Assembly (NCBI RefSeq): GCF_028009165.1 | Contig: NC_079244.1 | Span: 4,216,001-4,280,000 of the forward strand | Direction of reading: 5' to 3' | From: Akanthomyces muscarius | Lineage: Eukaryota; Ascomycota; Sordariomycetes; Hypocreales; Cordycipitaceae | Length of the DNA: 64,000 nucleotides | In this document: piece by piece, positions 43,499-54,614 of the stretch | Numbering within the stretch: the stretch's first letter is position 1 | Layout of the letters: the number at the start of each line of letters is the position of its first letter | Program-made: the position numbers and the translations under genes | Notes under the pieces: model-generated | Told to the model about the DNA's origin: nothing | Seen by the model: the letters and a program-made list of their open reading frames with translations, nothing else | The model's database searches: none

Positions 43499-45662
43499 CT
43501 AGCGGCTCCAGACATCCGACACCAGCGCCTCGAGTCGGGCTCGTTCGCTGCGATCGGGTGCGAGAACCGGCGTCCTCTGCGTCGAAAGCAGAGATTGGGA
43601 ACGATTAATAGGCAGTGCAGGCGAAGCGCTGTCCTTGACACTTGTATTCTTCAAAATGACTTGATTGTGCGGCAATCTCGCACCAAGCGTAGTAGCGCGA
43701 TGAATCGAGATGCGCCGCGCAACCGATCCTGATCCGTTAGTCTTGCTGGACTAAATGGATCTTCATCGCATTTACCTGGTTTTCCAAAAACGGATCCAAA
43801 GCCTTTAATATCTAACGCCAAAGTAGTGTATGCATCCATTGCGCCTTCGTCTTCATCTTTGGCGCTGCTTGTGAGGTATCCACGCCACTCTGCCTCCTCT
43901 CGTACCGTGCAGGCTGTCATGATGAGCTCGTATAATTGGTGATCGCATTCAAAGACTATTTTCCACGAAAAGGGTGCGGTATGGCATTGCAAGCCTGGCA
44001 GGTCAGCTCTGGCGACTGTGAAGAGGCGTAGACTTACCTCTTCCATCGTCTGTCTCTTCCAATTTAGCTTTGTGAATATTGATACAAGCTTTGATATCAT
44101 AAACGGCCTCCACCTTTCCGGCAGTGGCTATACAAAACACATCTCTGTAAAGCAGACATATCATGTACATGCCATCAATAGACCGAGGGCCTTGCCAACA
44201 AACATGCAGCACTCCGCACAGCCGAATCTGCCCGAATGAACGAATTTGGCTCTTCGAAGACGAATCGAGTTTCTGGAAAGTTAGCCAGAGTTTGCTGAGA
44301 AGAGTCGTGGGACATACCCTTCCAGGAAAGGCAAGTCTGTCTTGCAAGATCCAGGTCTGCTCCAGCCGAGCCTTGGTGTTTGCATCATCAGTCGCTTTGT
44401 TGATGATGGAGGTAGCTTCGCGCAAGCGAATTAGGGAGCCTTCGACCTCCATGTGAGAATTTGGACAGTCACACACAGGTGTGTTCTTGAGGAGCTCTGC
44501 AAACAGCAAAGGGTATCGACAGACGCGTTGGATGGGCTAGGGGGTTAGCTGTGATCAGACGAATATTTTAGCGCAACCTACTTTTATCATCAAATCATGA
44601 AGAGTATAAGATTTTCGTGTTCCGTATTGTCTGATGGGATGCAGCGTAGATGCCAGAGCCTCGATGCCTCGGCGGCTTTCGCTTGCGTCTGGTAAGCTCT
44701 GCACCATTTTTTCGTGTCGTGCACCGTATTCCTCATATACGAAAAATCGTTTGACCTGTAATTCAGTTAGATAGAGGAGATGGTTAGCAGCGGGCATCAA
44801 TACATGCCTTTTGAGAAAAGATTTTGGCGACTTGAGCGGCAGTCTGGGGCTCCGCTAGCATATCTGGTCGCCCTTGGTCGACACTTGTCCATCGTCGGTG
44901 GCCCTTGGGCCCCGTATCGGCATACGAGTACTCAGAATACGGAACCGCGCGATGAAGCTCCCCTAGAATCTCGTCATGAAGTCGCAAGATTTCGGACAGA
45001 TTCTGGTGTATGGCTAGCCGAAGCGAATCGTGGTCGGGACAGGCAGCAAACGTCGTCACGTACACATTCATCAGCAGCCGGATATCGCCAATATAGCTCT
45101 CTTCAGTCTGAATGAGTTCCTCCAGTATGCGTCGTCGACGAAGAGCTCTGTCGATGGAAAACCTGTCTGTTGGGGTGATGCGGCCCGTGCTCTCTTCGGA
45201 GGATCTTCCCAGTGGCGTCCGTATGGACCGACCAGTAGATCGGGCGATCCTTGTGCTCGAGATGCTGACAGTGGCACTCTTGACACCGGTCACGAAACCA
45301 AAAGAGGAACCAGATGAAGAATCTCGGTGAAAAAGTTGTGGTCTTCCATTGAGGTCAACGAGAAAAGCCGGCGTATCAGCAGCTATAATGTGCCTTTGGA
45401 TTGTCCGTCGACGGAGAGAAGACATCCACCGCGAAAAGCGACGAACGGGTTGGACGGTAATAATCTGGCTTGCATTATCGGAGCTGAGTCGAGACAGTGC
45501 ATCTTGGTAGGAATCTTCGCTATCGGCCGACTCTGGCAATGCAATTGACTGCGGATTACAGCCAGGCCCAAAGCTGCATTGGCACGGCTCATCGACAGAG
45601 GATTCACTGGAGGGCTTGGTGTTGTCGGAGGAGCTCTCAAGGGAGGAGTCTGTAGAATTCAT
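43499..45662 (-). CDS. RhoGEF (DH plus PH-like) protein, apparent amber truncation
   Basis: Six exons: 45662-44808, 44755-44582, 44536-44318, 44272-44038, 43994-43776 and 43728-43499, 643 residues. After a disordered S-rich N-terminus, a DH domain (about 195-390) shows RRRILEELIQTEESYIGDI, KRFFVYEEYGARHEKMV and PIQRVCRYPLLFAELLK. A PH-like region follows (about 390-560) with SFGQIRLCGVLHVCWQ and FSWKIVFECDHQLYELIM, then ARRISIHRATTLGARL and DVWSR. DH domains load GTP onto Rho GTPases controlling polarity. Intron 1 needs a GC donor (AAG then GCATGT). The frame ends at TAG 43501-43499, but codons continue as ALPFPGMSTRSRSEQLMRV and ASSMMRKFG to a stop at 43136. Start MNSTDSS at 45662; ATG 45716 is in frame. 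Confidence 0.82.
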
Positions 45663-46624
45663 TCTGGCCCAAGAAAAGTGAAGATTCAAAAAAGCTCCAA
45701 AATGCCAAAATTGCACATCCTAGACGGCTCGGGATTGCTGATGCAGCTGACGGGCATGATGTCTTGGGCCATCGGCGGACTACAGGGTGAGAGGGGTCAA
45801 GCACTATTGGCGTGCAGGTGCTGGTCGCGCGGCGAGGGAAGGAAGACAGCGTGAGGTCGGCCAGACAGCGATGCAGGCGCGCCTCCATTTACGAATCAGA
45901 CCGCTACCTACTTATCACTGCTCATCTCGCCTGGTGCATGTCCCACCCCATCTCGTATCTCGCAGTCGCATCTCCTCAATTACCACTGTTCTTCGATCCT
46001 TCGGTTACTGCCGAGAAAGTTGGCTACTCTATCTCTAGCTAGCCTCCCAGGGGTGCGCTAGCCAGGACGGGATTGGCGGGCGGCGGATTCTCGGGGTTGT
46101 CGTGGTGTTTTGCACCAGGTCCTTGCAGGCGCCTTCAGGCACTCGAGCACCCCGTGCAGATCTCTCCAGGCGCTGCTGCATCCCCTACCTAGGTAGGCAC
46201 AGGCACTAAAGCCGGCCAGAGCCAGACGGCTAGCGTGTTGGGGGTCGTCTACGCCTTTTGGCCCTTGCCTTGCTCGCCTTGGGCCGGGCTAGGCAAAAGC
46301 CAGACCGGGTGGGCCAGCTCATTGGTCAAGCACCAAACTCAAACGAACACGTACAGCACTTTTCTGGGGGCAACTTTTGGGCGACAAAGTCCAAGAAACT
46401 ACTGCATACACAGCCACGTGGGGCACGCAGCCTGACAAATCCAGGGCATCTCACTCTTCCAAACGCGACCAGTCTTCTTTTTCTCTTGTTCATCGTCAGC
46501 CAGCCTTTGATTCATTCGTTTACGTGAAAAGGCTCCTGTTTCAATTGGCCCCCAAGGCTCACACGACGCATCCCAACGCCGCTGACCATCGCCGACTTCC
46601 CGACTCGTCTGCGACGCCAACGCC
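45663..46624. other. Shared upstream region of RhoGEF and Ca2+-ATPase
   Basis: About 960 bp between divergent starts, with C/T-rich leader on the right side and CCTACCTAGGTAGGCA near 46185. No supported gene. Confidence 0.55.
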
Positions 46625-49600
46625 ATGGAGAGCGCCTTCGCTACAGCCACCAAAAAGGTGCTCGCCAACTTCAACGTCAATGACCACGATGGTCTGACTG
46701 ACAAGCAAGTTGCCGAGCTCCGCTCCAAGCATGGCCGCAACTGTATGCCCGTCTTTCCCCGTCCTCGTCTCGTCTCCGCCACCTGTACTGACCATCGCAG
46801 CGATCCCCGAGGACCCGCCCACCCCTCTGTGGGAGCTCATTCTTGAGCAGTTCAAGGACCAGTTGGTCCTGATCCTGCTCGGTTCTGCCGCCGTCTCCTT
46901 TGTCCTCGCTCTCTTCGAAGACGAGGGCGGCTGGAGCGCCTTTGTTGACCCCGCTGTCGTGAGTCCTCTCCCGCATCGTCAGCGCGCCAAGCCAAGCTAA
47001 TTGCCAGATCCTCACCATTCTCATTCTCAACGCTGTCGTCGGTGTCTCGCAAGAGAGCAGCGCCGAAAAAGCCATCGCCGCCCTGCAGGAATACTCTGCC
47101 AACGAAGCAAACGTCATCCGAAACGGTGGCCACGTCTCGCGCGTCAAGGCCGATGACCTGGTCCCCGGTGATATCATCTCCGTCTCTGTTGGCGACCGCA
47201 TCCCGGCCGATTGCCGTGTGATTGCTATTGAAAGCAACAGCTTTTCTGTCGATCAGGCCATTCTCACCGGTGAGAGTGAGAGTGTTGGCAAGGATGCCAG
47301 TGCCGTCATCAAGGACGACAAGGCTGTCCTCCAGGATCAGGTCAACATGCTCTTCTCCGGTACTACCATTGTCGTCGGACGCGCTCGCGCTGTTGTCGTC
47401 TTGACCGGTTCCAACACTGCCATTGGCGACATCCACGAGTCCATTTCTGCTCAGATTTCGGAACCAACGCCCCTAAAGCAGAAGCTCAACGATTTTGGCG
47501 ACAGCCTCGCCAAGGTCATTACCGTGATCTGCATCCTTGTCTGGCTCATCAACATTCCCAACTTCAACGATCCCAGCCACGGAAGTTGGACCAAGGGCGC
47601 CATTTACTACCTCAAGATCGCCGTTTCCCTCGGTGTCGCTGCCATTCCTGAAGGTCTCGCCGTTGTCATTACCACCTGTCTCGCTCTTGGTACCCGCAAG
47701 ATGGCCGCCAAGAATGCCGTTGTTCGCAGCCTGCCCTCTGTTGAGACTCTTGGTAGCTGCAGCGTCATTTGCTCCGACAAGACTGGAACCCTCACTACCA
47801 ACCAGATGAGTGTCAACAAGATTGTTCATCTCAACGACGCCGGCAAGGACTTGATCGAGCTTGATGTCGACGGTACCACCTTTTCTCCCAAGGGTGACAT
47901 TCGAAGCAACGGCAAGGTCGCCCATGACCTGACTGAAAAGTCGAGCACCATTCAGCAGATGGCCGAGGTTGGCGCCCTCTGCAACAATGCTCATCTGGCT
48001 TACGATGACAAGACTGGACAATACTCATGTGTTGGCGAGCCGACCGAAGGTGCTCTCCGTGTTCTTGTTGAGAAACTCGGCCCTGTGGCCCCCGCCGGCG
48101 TTGATGTCTACGAGTCCCTACACTACGCCAGCACCAACTTTGAAGAGACTCTCCCTGTTCTCTCCAACTTTGAATTCTCTCGCGATCGCAAGAGCATGTC
48201 TGTTATTGTCGCCGACGGCAAGAAGAAGAAGCTTCTGGTCAAGGGTGCTCCCGAGTCCATCATTGATCGCTGTACCCAGGCTATCGTTGGTGCTGATGGC
48301 AAGCGCGTACCCCTCACTAGCAAGATCTCCGATGTCTTGCTGAAGGAAGTTGTCGACTACGGTAACCGCGGCATGCGTGTTATTGCCCTTGCCAGTATCG
48401 ACGACGTCTCCAAGAACCGCCTCGCCTCTACCGCCAAGACTACCGAACAGTACGCTGAGCTCGAGCAAGACATGACCTTCCTCGGCCTCGTTGGCATGCT
48501 TGATCCTCCTCGTCCTGAAGTCCCTCAGTCTGTCAAGCAGTGCAAGGCTGCTGGCATCCGCATCATTGTTATCACCGGTGACAACCGCAACACTGCCGAG
48601 AGCATTTGCCGACAGATTGGTGTCTTTGGTGAAAACGAAGACCTTACTGGAAAGAGCTACACTGGCCGTGAATTCGACAATCTGAGCCCTGGCGAGCAGC
48701 TCGAGGCCGCCAAGCGTGCCTCCCTGTTCTCTCGTGTCGAGCCTGGCCACAAGTCTCGCCTGGTCGATCTGCTTCAGTCTCTGGGTGAGGTCGTTGCAAT
48801 GACTGGTGACGGTGTCAATGATGCCCCTGCTCTGAAGAAGGCCGATATTGGTGTTGCCATGGGCTCTGGCACCGATGTCTCCAAGCTAGCTGCTGACATG
48901 GTTCTCGCCGACAGCAACTTTGCCACGATCGAGGTCGCCATTGAGGAGGGCCGCTCCATCTACAACAACACCCAGCAGTTCATCCGCTACCTCATTTCCT
49001 CCAACATTGGTGAAGTCGTCTCCATTTTCCTCACGGCCGCTCTTGGCATGCCCGAGGCTCTGATCCCTGTTCAGCTTCTCTGGGTCAATCTGGTCACTGA
49101 TGGTCTTCCCGCCACTGCCCTCTCGTTCAATCCTCCTGACAACGACATCATGAAGCGCCAGCCCCGCAAGAGAGACGAGAAGCTGATTGGCGGCTGGCTA
49201 TTCTTCCGCTACCTGATTATCGGTACCTACGTTGGCCTTGCCACGGTTGCTGGCTACGCCTGGTGGTTCATGTACTACCCCGCTGGGCCCCAGATTAGCT
49301 TCTCGCAGCTTTCTCGCTTCCACCACTGCTCAACTGATTTCCCCGAGATTGGCTGCCAGATGTTTTCCAACGACATGGCCAAGGCGGGATCTACAGTCTC
49401 TCTGTCTATCCTTGTCACAATTGAAATGTTCAACGCCATGAACGCCCTTTCCTCAAGCGAGTCCCTGTTGACCCTGCCCCTGTGGAAGAACATGATGCTC
49501 GTCTATGCCATTGCTCTGTCGATGGCTCTGCACTTTGCTCTGCTCTATACTCCTGTCCTGCAGAGTCTGTTTGCCATCGTGCCCCTCAACTGGGAAGAGT

Positions 49601-49777
49601 GGAAGGCTGTGGTTATCATCAGCGCTCCCGTCATGTAAGTCATCTATTTCACCCCCTTTTGGTATGCATACTAATTTGCTCAGTCTTCTCGACGAAATCC
49701 TCAAATTTTTTGAGCGCCAGTTTTACATGCAAAAGATTACGCCCGTGGCCAAGAAAGAGGCCAAGAAGAACCTGTAG
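46625..49777 (+). CDS. SERCA-type calcium-transporting P-type ATPase
   Basis: Four exons, 46625-46742, 46801-46958, 47008-49634 and 49684-49777, 998 residues, normal length for SERCA pumps. Cation-ATPase N-terminus ([18 protein letters not shown]), actuator TGES at about 179-182, membrane helix 4 with [13 protein letters not shown], phosphorylation site [10 protein letters not shown] with Asp about 349, KGAPE nucleotide-binding motif, [17 protein letters not shown] hinge and the long C-terminal membrane block. The protein pumps Ca2+ into the ER or related compartment. Closest to fungal SERCA such as Neurospora NCA-1 rather than PMR1. All introns carry clear signals and the frame sums exactly. 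It ends in the lysine-rich KKEAKKNL. Confidence 0.95.
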
Positions 49778-49865
49778 ACATAGACTAGCACATGCTGGAC
49801 ATAGATAGGGACACATTTGGTAGAATATAAAAGTCTTTGAATATCTATTCGTACATGCTCATGCC

Positions 49866-50692
49866 TTAATCCTGGCGGCCCTTTAGTAATCGCTTGGTAA
49901 TCTTGCCCTTCTCAATAATGTACACGTGTGCACCCCAGCCGGACAGGGCATCTCTATCAACGGCACACAGCAGCGCCTGGGAAATGGTCTCAAAGAGCGC
50001 ATCGGGTTCCTAATTTGTTAGCAGTGAGCGAGACGGCAGCTTCTCGAGGATGTCAACGTACCAGGTCAGGCTCGTATAGACCCTCGCACATGCCAAAGAG
50101 CTGATCTGAAGCAGTGCCAGCGACGATGAAGTCCTTGGCAAAGTCGATGCAGCCTATGCTATCAAAACCGCAGATGAATGGCTTTCCGGTTTTGGGGTCG
50201 AGGCCCGCGACGACGGGCGAGATGAAGTATGGGCCGAAGCGGCGCTCGTAGAGGGAGGAGGAGACGAGGTTGGCAAAGGTGCGAGGCGCAATGTCGCGCT
50301 CCTCGCGAAGGCGGTACATGTTGACCTTGTAACGGAAGAGGTCGCTGACGGTGCTGACGTCGGTGGCCAGGCCGGTCAGGCCGAGGAAGACGTCGCCGTA
50401 CTGGAAGATTTTGGGAAAGTTGTTGGACACGGTCAGGGCCTGGAGGCCGAGACGGAGATCGCAGGCAATGGCGACGCAGTCCTTGCCGACCATGGCAACG
50501 CAGGCACCGCCATCTGTCGAGGGTTAGTCACGGTCCGTCCGAGATGCCATTCTCGTTTCGTTGAGAAGAGGAAATCGACTAGGTTGGGGTGGGATGGTCA
50601 CTGACTGATCGAAAAGGGAGACGACTAATGGTCAAGAATGTTAGTAATGCGATTCGGTGACGACCTGGGGAGCCCAAACGAAAGCTTACCAT
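49866..50692 (-). CDS. PUP3: 20S proteasome subunit beta-3
   Basis: Four exons, 50692-50690, 50624-50606, 50513-50062 and 50009-49866, 205 residues as in yeast Pup3. Coding starts [20 protein letters not shown] and has [32 protein letters not shown] and [20 protein letters not shown]. Non-catalytic beta subunit: it lacks a propeptide and active Thr. The first coding exon is only the ATG and the second is 19 nt; both are required to give the conserved N-terminus. Introns have GTAAGC, GTCAGT and GTACGT donors. It diverges from the UBX gene. Ends [13 protein letters not shown]. Confidence 0.93.
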
Positions 50693-51251
50693 TGCGAGTA
50701 TCTGAAGGGGGTGTTGTGTATGGAAGACGCGGGGCCTATATATCGCGCTGATGAGTTTACAGACACGGGCGCTCTGCCAGATGGTCTGCGGCACGGATTG
50801 ATGGGGCTGAGCGAGAGGAGATAGAGGTTGGATGAAGCTCTCGCGGTTGATGCAGCTAGAGCTCCCCAGCACGTAGGCCAGGTAGCATAAGGTAGCGCAA
50901 GGCAACACGGACTGGCGCGGCCAGACCGGCAAATCCCCGCCTAAACCTACCACGTAAGCAGGCGCCGCGCTGTGCTGCCTGCGAGCGCAACCACTACAGC
51001 GCCGAGGAGCGCTATAATTACAGCGGGCTGTGATTATCGGCCGCCGGAGAGCCAAGCTTGTACCGCCACCATGTAATACCCCCACGTCGAGCTCACAGCA
51101 GCCTACCGATTGTTCGAGAAGGTCGCCACGTCTAATCGCTACATATTGCCCAGCTTGCTGATTTTGTTGCTTTGGCACCCTGAAAAGACACATTGCGATA
51201 ATCGGCCACTACCTCGCATATTTGAATATTGTACCCGATTCTACAGCTGCC
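50693..51251. other. Shared upstream region of PUP3 and the UBX gene
   Basis: About 560 bp between divergent starts, with a TATATA-like stretch near 50740. No separate gene. Confidence 0.55.
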
Positions 51252-52785
51252 ATGGCGACGCATGTCGTCGTAATTGGCTCGGACCTGCGCCGTGCTACGA
51301 TCAAGGTCACGCCAGGTACCTATCTGATTGATGTTTTGCAAGAAGCGTGCAAGAAGCTTAGCATTTCCAGCGACAAATATATACTCAAGTAGGCTGTTAT
51401 ACGCAAAGCTGAAATTCCCATCCACTGCTGACCGCCGCTCCAGACAGAAGCAAAAGACCGTCGACCTCACCGTTCCCTTTCGCACATCTGGTCTCGTCGG
51501 CGGCGCAAAGCTCGAGCTTGTCCAAAAGTCCAACACGCCGTCGGCCGTGCAGATCGGCCTGCAGCTGCCGCAGCCCGAAGCCAAAGAGATCCCCGGTGGC
51601 CGCCTGATCAAGAAGCTGCCCTCGGACCTGACGCTCTGGGGCGTGCTGCGGCAGCTGGAGAGCGGCGACGCGAGCGCGGGGCGCAACATCAACATCACGG
51701 CGCGCGGCGTCGCCAGAACGAGCGGCGGCGCGGCGTCGGGGGCCGGCCAGCTGTACTACGAGACGCCCATCCTCAACATCATGGGCCGCGACTACACCAC
51801 GTTTGAGGACTTTCAAAAGACGCTGGCGCAGCTGGGCCACAACTCGGGCAGCGTGCTGGTGCGCCTGACGTTCAAGACGACAGACCAGACGCTGTTTGAG
51901 GCCATGGAGAGGATCAGCCAGTTCTTCAACGACACGAGGGAGGAGCCGAGCGCAGCTGCGCCGCAAAAAGAAGCGCCGGCTGCAGCGGAAGAAGCGCAGC
52001 CGGAGCAGGCGCTAGATAATACACCCATGGTCGACGCAACACCACCCCGCCAAGAAACCGTAGAGGTTACGCCAGCAGCCGCTCCTCTTTCAGAGTCAAA
52101 AGACCCGTATGAGCCCGTCAGTGTCTACCTGGCTCCCTCAAACAGCACACCCGCCGCGGCGCTGGCTCCGGCACAAGAATCCGACTTTACGCCCACCGTC
52201 GCGCACGCCAAGCTCCACCAGAGCCAGCTGCAGCAAAGCTCGCGCAACAAGCGCCTCCTCTCGGACAAGGAGCTCGAGGAAAAGGCAGCCGACGAGCAGG
52301 CGCGTGTCGCCGCCATCAAATCGGTGCTCGTCAAGGTCCGCTTCCCCGACCAAACGAGCAGCGAGTGGCAAATAGACCACAGCTCGACTGGGGCCTTTTT
52401 ATACGGCGCTGTGCGGCATGTCATGGCGGATCCAGCGCTGCCGTTCCACCTCGTCCTGCCGGGAGGGAGTAGCGGCGGCGGCAAGAATACTATCAAAGAT
52501 GATGCAGGCTTGAAGCACAGACTCATTGCGGGTTACAAGCTGCAGGGCCGGGTGCTCATCAACCTGGTGTGGGACGACGAGGTGCCGCTGGCGAAGCGCA
52601 AGCTGCCGTTCCTCAGCGCGAATGTCGCGAGGCAGGGGCAGGCAATCAAGGTGCCGGAGCTGCCAGAGTATGAAGCAGAGGAGCCGACGGCACCTGCGCC
52701 GAAAGGCGAGAGCAGCGAACCGAAAAAGTCGGGGGACGGCAAGAGTGGAAAGGTGCCAAAGTGGTTGAAGCTGGGCAAGAAATGA
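51252..52785 (+). CDS. TUG/Ubx4-like UBX domain protein
   Basis: Two exons, 51252-51388 and 51444-52785, 492 residues. The N-terminus is a TUG-type ubiquitin-like fold: MATHVVVIGSDLRRATIKVT then GTYLIDVLQEACKKL and PFRTSGLVGGAKLELV. A second region (about 130-200) follows, then a disordered A/P/E-rich linker, and a UBX domain around 345-430 (AAIKSVLVKVRFPDQTSSEW, LINLVWDDE). It ends in a basic KWLKLGKK. UBX proteins dock on Cdc48/p97; the TUG/ASPSCR1 group (yeast Ubx4) acts in Cdc48 assembly and ER-linked degradation. Neighbour of a proteasome subunit, which may be chance. The GTAGGC donor is weak but required for the frame. Confidence 0.88.
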
Positions 52786-53211
52786 CGAAGCATGGAAGCA
52801 TTCAACGGCGTTTTACTATTAGACAATTTTATGAGTTTGTTTCAACATGATAGTCATTCACATTGCGGAAGGAAAAAAAATCCCCGAACAGTTGATCGTA
52901 AAGTGGTGGTATTCAGCGCACGTCTTTGTGCAATGCGACAGATGCCTATGTAGCCTGACCGAACTCGATCAGATCCGTCTCAAGCCGTCGTTTTTTTTTT
53001 GGTGTAAAAAAATCCCAAAAATGAAAATCCCCACGCCGTTGCAGTTACAAAAAAAGAGGTTTCATTTCAGATGCTTCCGCGGCCCTTTTTTCGTGTGGTC
53101 GTTTTCGGGGTCGCCAAAAGACCAAGTCTCTTTTACATCTTTTGGCGAACACGCCTAGTCGTCCTTGTCATCTCTCCATCGTTTTCCCCGTCACATTTAT
53201 AGAAAATAAAT
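52786..53211. other. Intergenic region between convergent genes
   Basis: About 430 bp, A/T-rich with T and A runs near 52990 and 53050. Holds 3' UTRs; no gene seen. Confidence 0.6.
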
Positions 53212-53763
53212 TTAGTGAGCGGTACGGCGGGAGTCGGCAATGACGGCCTGGAGCTCGTCGACCTTTCTCTTGGCACGGCCAAAGGTTCCGAGCTGTTGAC
53301 GATGTGGTTAGCAAACGCATGTTCCTCCTCCTTTGATGTGTGTGCGTTCGGAATCGAAAAAACGTACTCTCTTCTTGGCGAGCTTGCGGGCGCGCTTGTC
53401 GCGCGAGTTGCGGAGGAGCTCAATGACGCGGCGCTCGTAGGGAGCGAGGCCAGCAACCTCCTTGACGACCTCGCGGACGAAAGCGGTGCGCTTGCTCAGG
53501 TGGCCCTTGGTGCGGGAGACGCGGGGCTTGACGACGCGAGCGGTGGTCTTCTATATTCCGGGAAAAAAAAAGTCGAATGTCAGCGTCCATCGTCTGCAAT
53601 GTAGTGGAGAGTTTTTATGATGCCCTTCACTCTCGTGAAAGGAACAAAAAAAACTTCGTATGCAGAGATCCTCCACGAGGTGAGAGCATCATGACAAAAC
53701 ACGTACGTGACCCTTGTTGAGGCCAACGGCGAGGCCGGTCTTAGCAGTGGCTTCCTTGGCCAT
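53212..53763 (-). CDS. RPL36: 60S ribosomal protein eL36
   Basis: Three exons, 53763-53707, 53550-53368 and 53292-53212, 106 residues. Product reads [19 protein letters not shown], then [40 protein letters not shown] and [20 protein letters not shown], ending [18 protein letters not shown], the full eL36 fold. Both introns have GTACGT donors. Structural protein of the large ribosomal subunit. Confidence 0.95.
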
Positions 53764-54614
53764 CTTGTATGATATTCCGTCGGTCGGGGGAGATTGTCGA
53801 AGGAATTTGGCGTCGGTCGGTGGTTGAGGATTGGGATCTTTTTTCGAAGGGCCGCAACTGGGGAACGGAAATTCGCTGGGTGGTGTGGGGCAGGGTAGAT
53901 TTTTTCGCAGTTGTGCGTCACGTGCGCAGGGTAAGCGAGTGGCCTTTTGGTGGTTGAACGGCACGCTGTAGCGTTATCTTATCGCTTCTATATATCGATA
54001 AGCTCACATCCTCGAAAGACTCGTGTTGGGCACCAACCCCAACAGTCGCATGTCAAGAACGATTAGGAGGAATGTTGATTGTATGATATTTGAAAAAGAA
54101 GCGATTCTTTTTCAGTTTAGTCTGTTGTTCGCTGTGCGCACTGGGCTTGACCATGCCTGTCCGTGACGAGGCCATTAGCAGTGTAATGAAGTGACGTTTA
54201 TTAGCTAAGACATAAACTCAATGGGATGAGAAAGTAGCAGGAAAAACCAATGCTCGTCTATCGAGATGTTTCCGGAAATACTCTATTGCTTGGCCTGATT
54301 CGCTGTTGTGCTGGACGTTTATGATAGGCGCGGTACCAAGTGTCCCACATGGCACGGCTGCGGATAGAACCCCGGCGTCTAGTAACACAAGATGTCAATG
54401 ACAATGCATGGGGGGTGCATCGTTTACATCTCTCACCAAAACAACACTTGATGCAACTAAGACTATACAGGTTGTTATCTGAATCGCTGTTATTGCACCA
54501 CGCTTTATAGCCACTCCTCGTACAACGGTCGCCCAAGCCCGATCCCGCAGCTAAGCTATAAGTTGTCGTCCACCCCAGCTCAAAGGCACTGTACAGACCA
54601 CTGTCACCGTCAAA
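53764..54614. other. Intergenic region between divergent genes
   Basis: About 850 bp between the starts of eL36 and the SDR gene. A TATATATCGATA stretch lies near 53990. Minus-strand frame 54258-54788 is a shadow. No gene seen. Confidence 0.55.
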
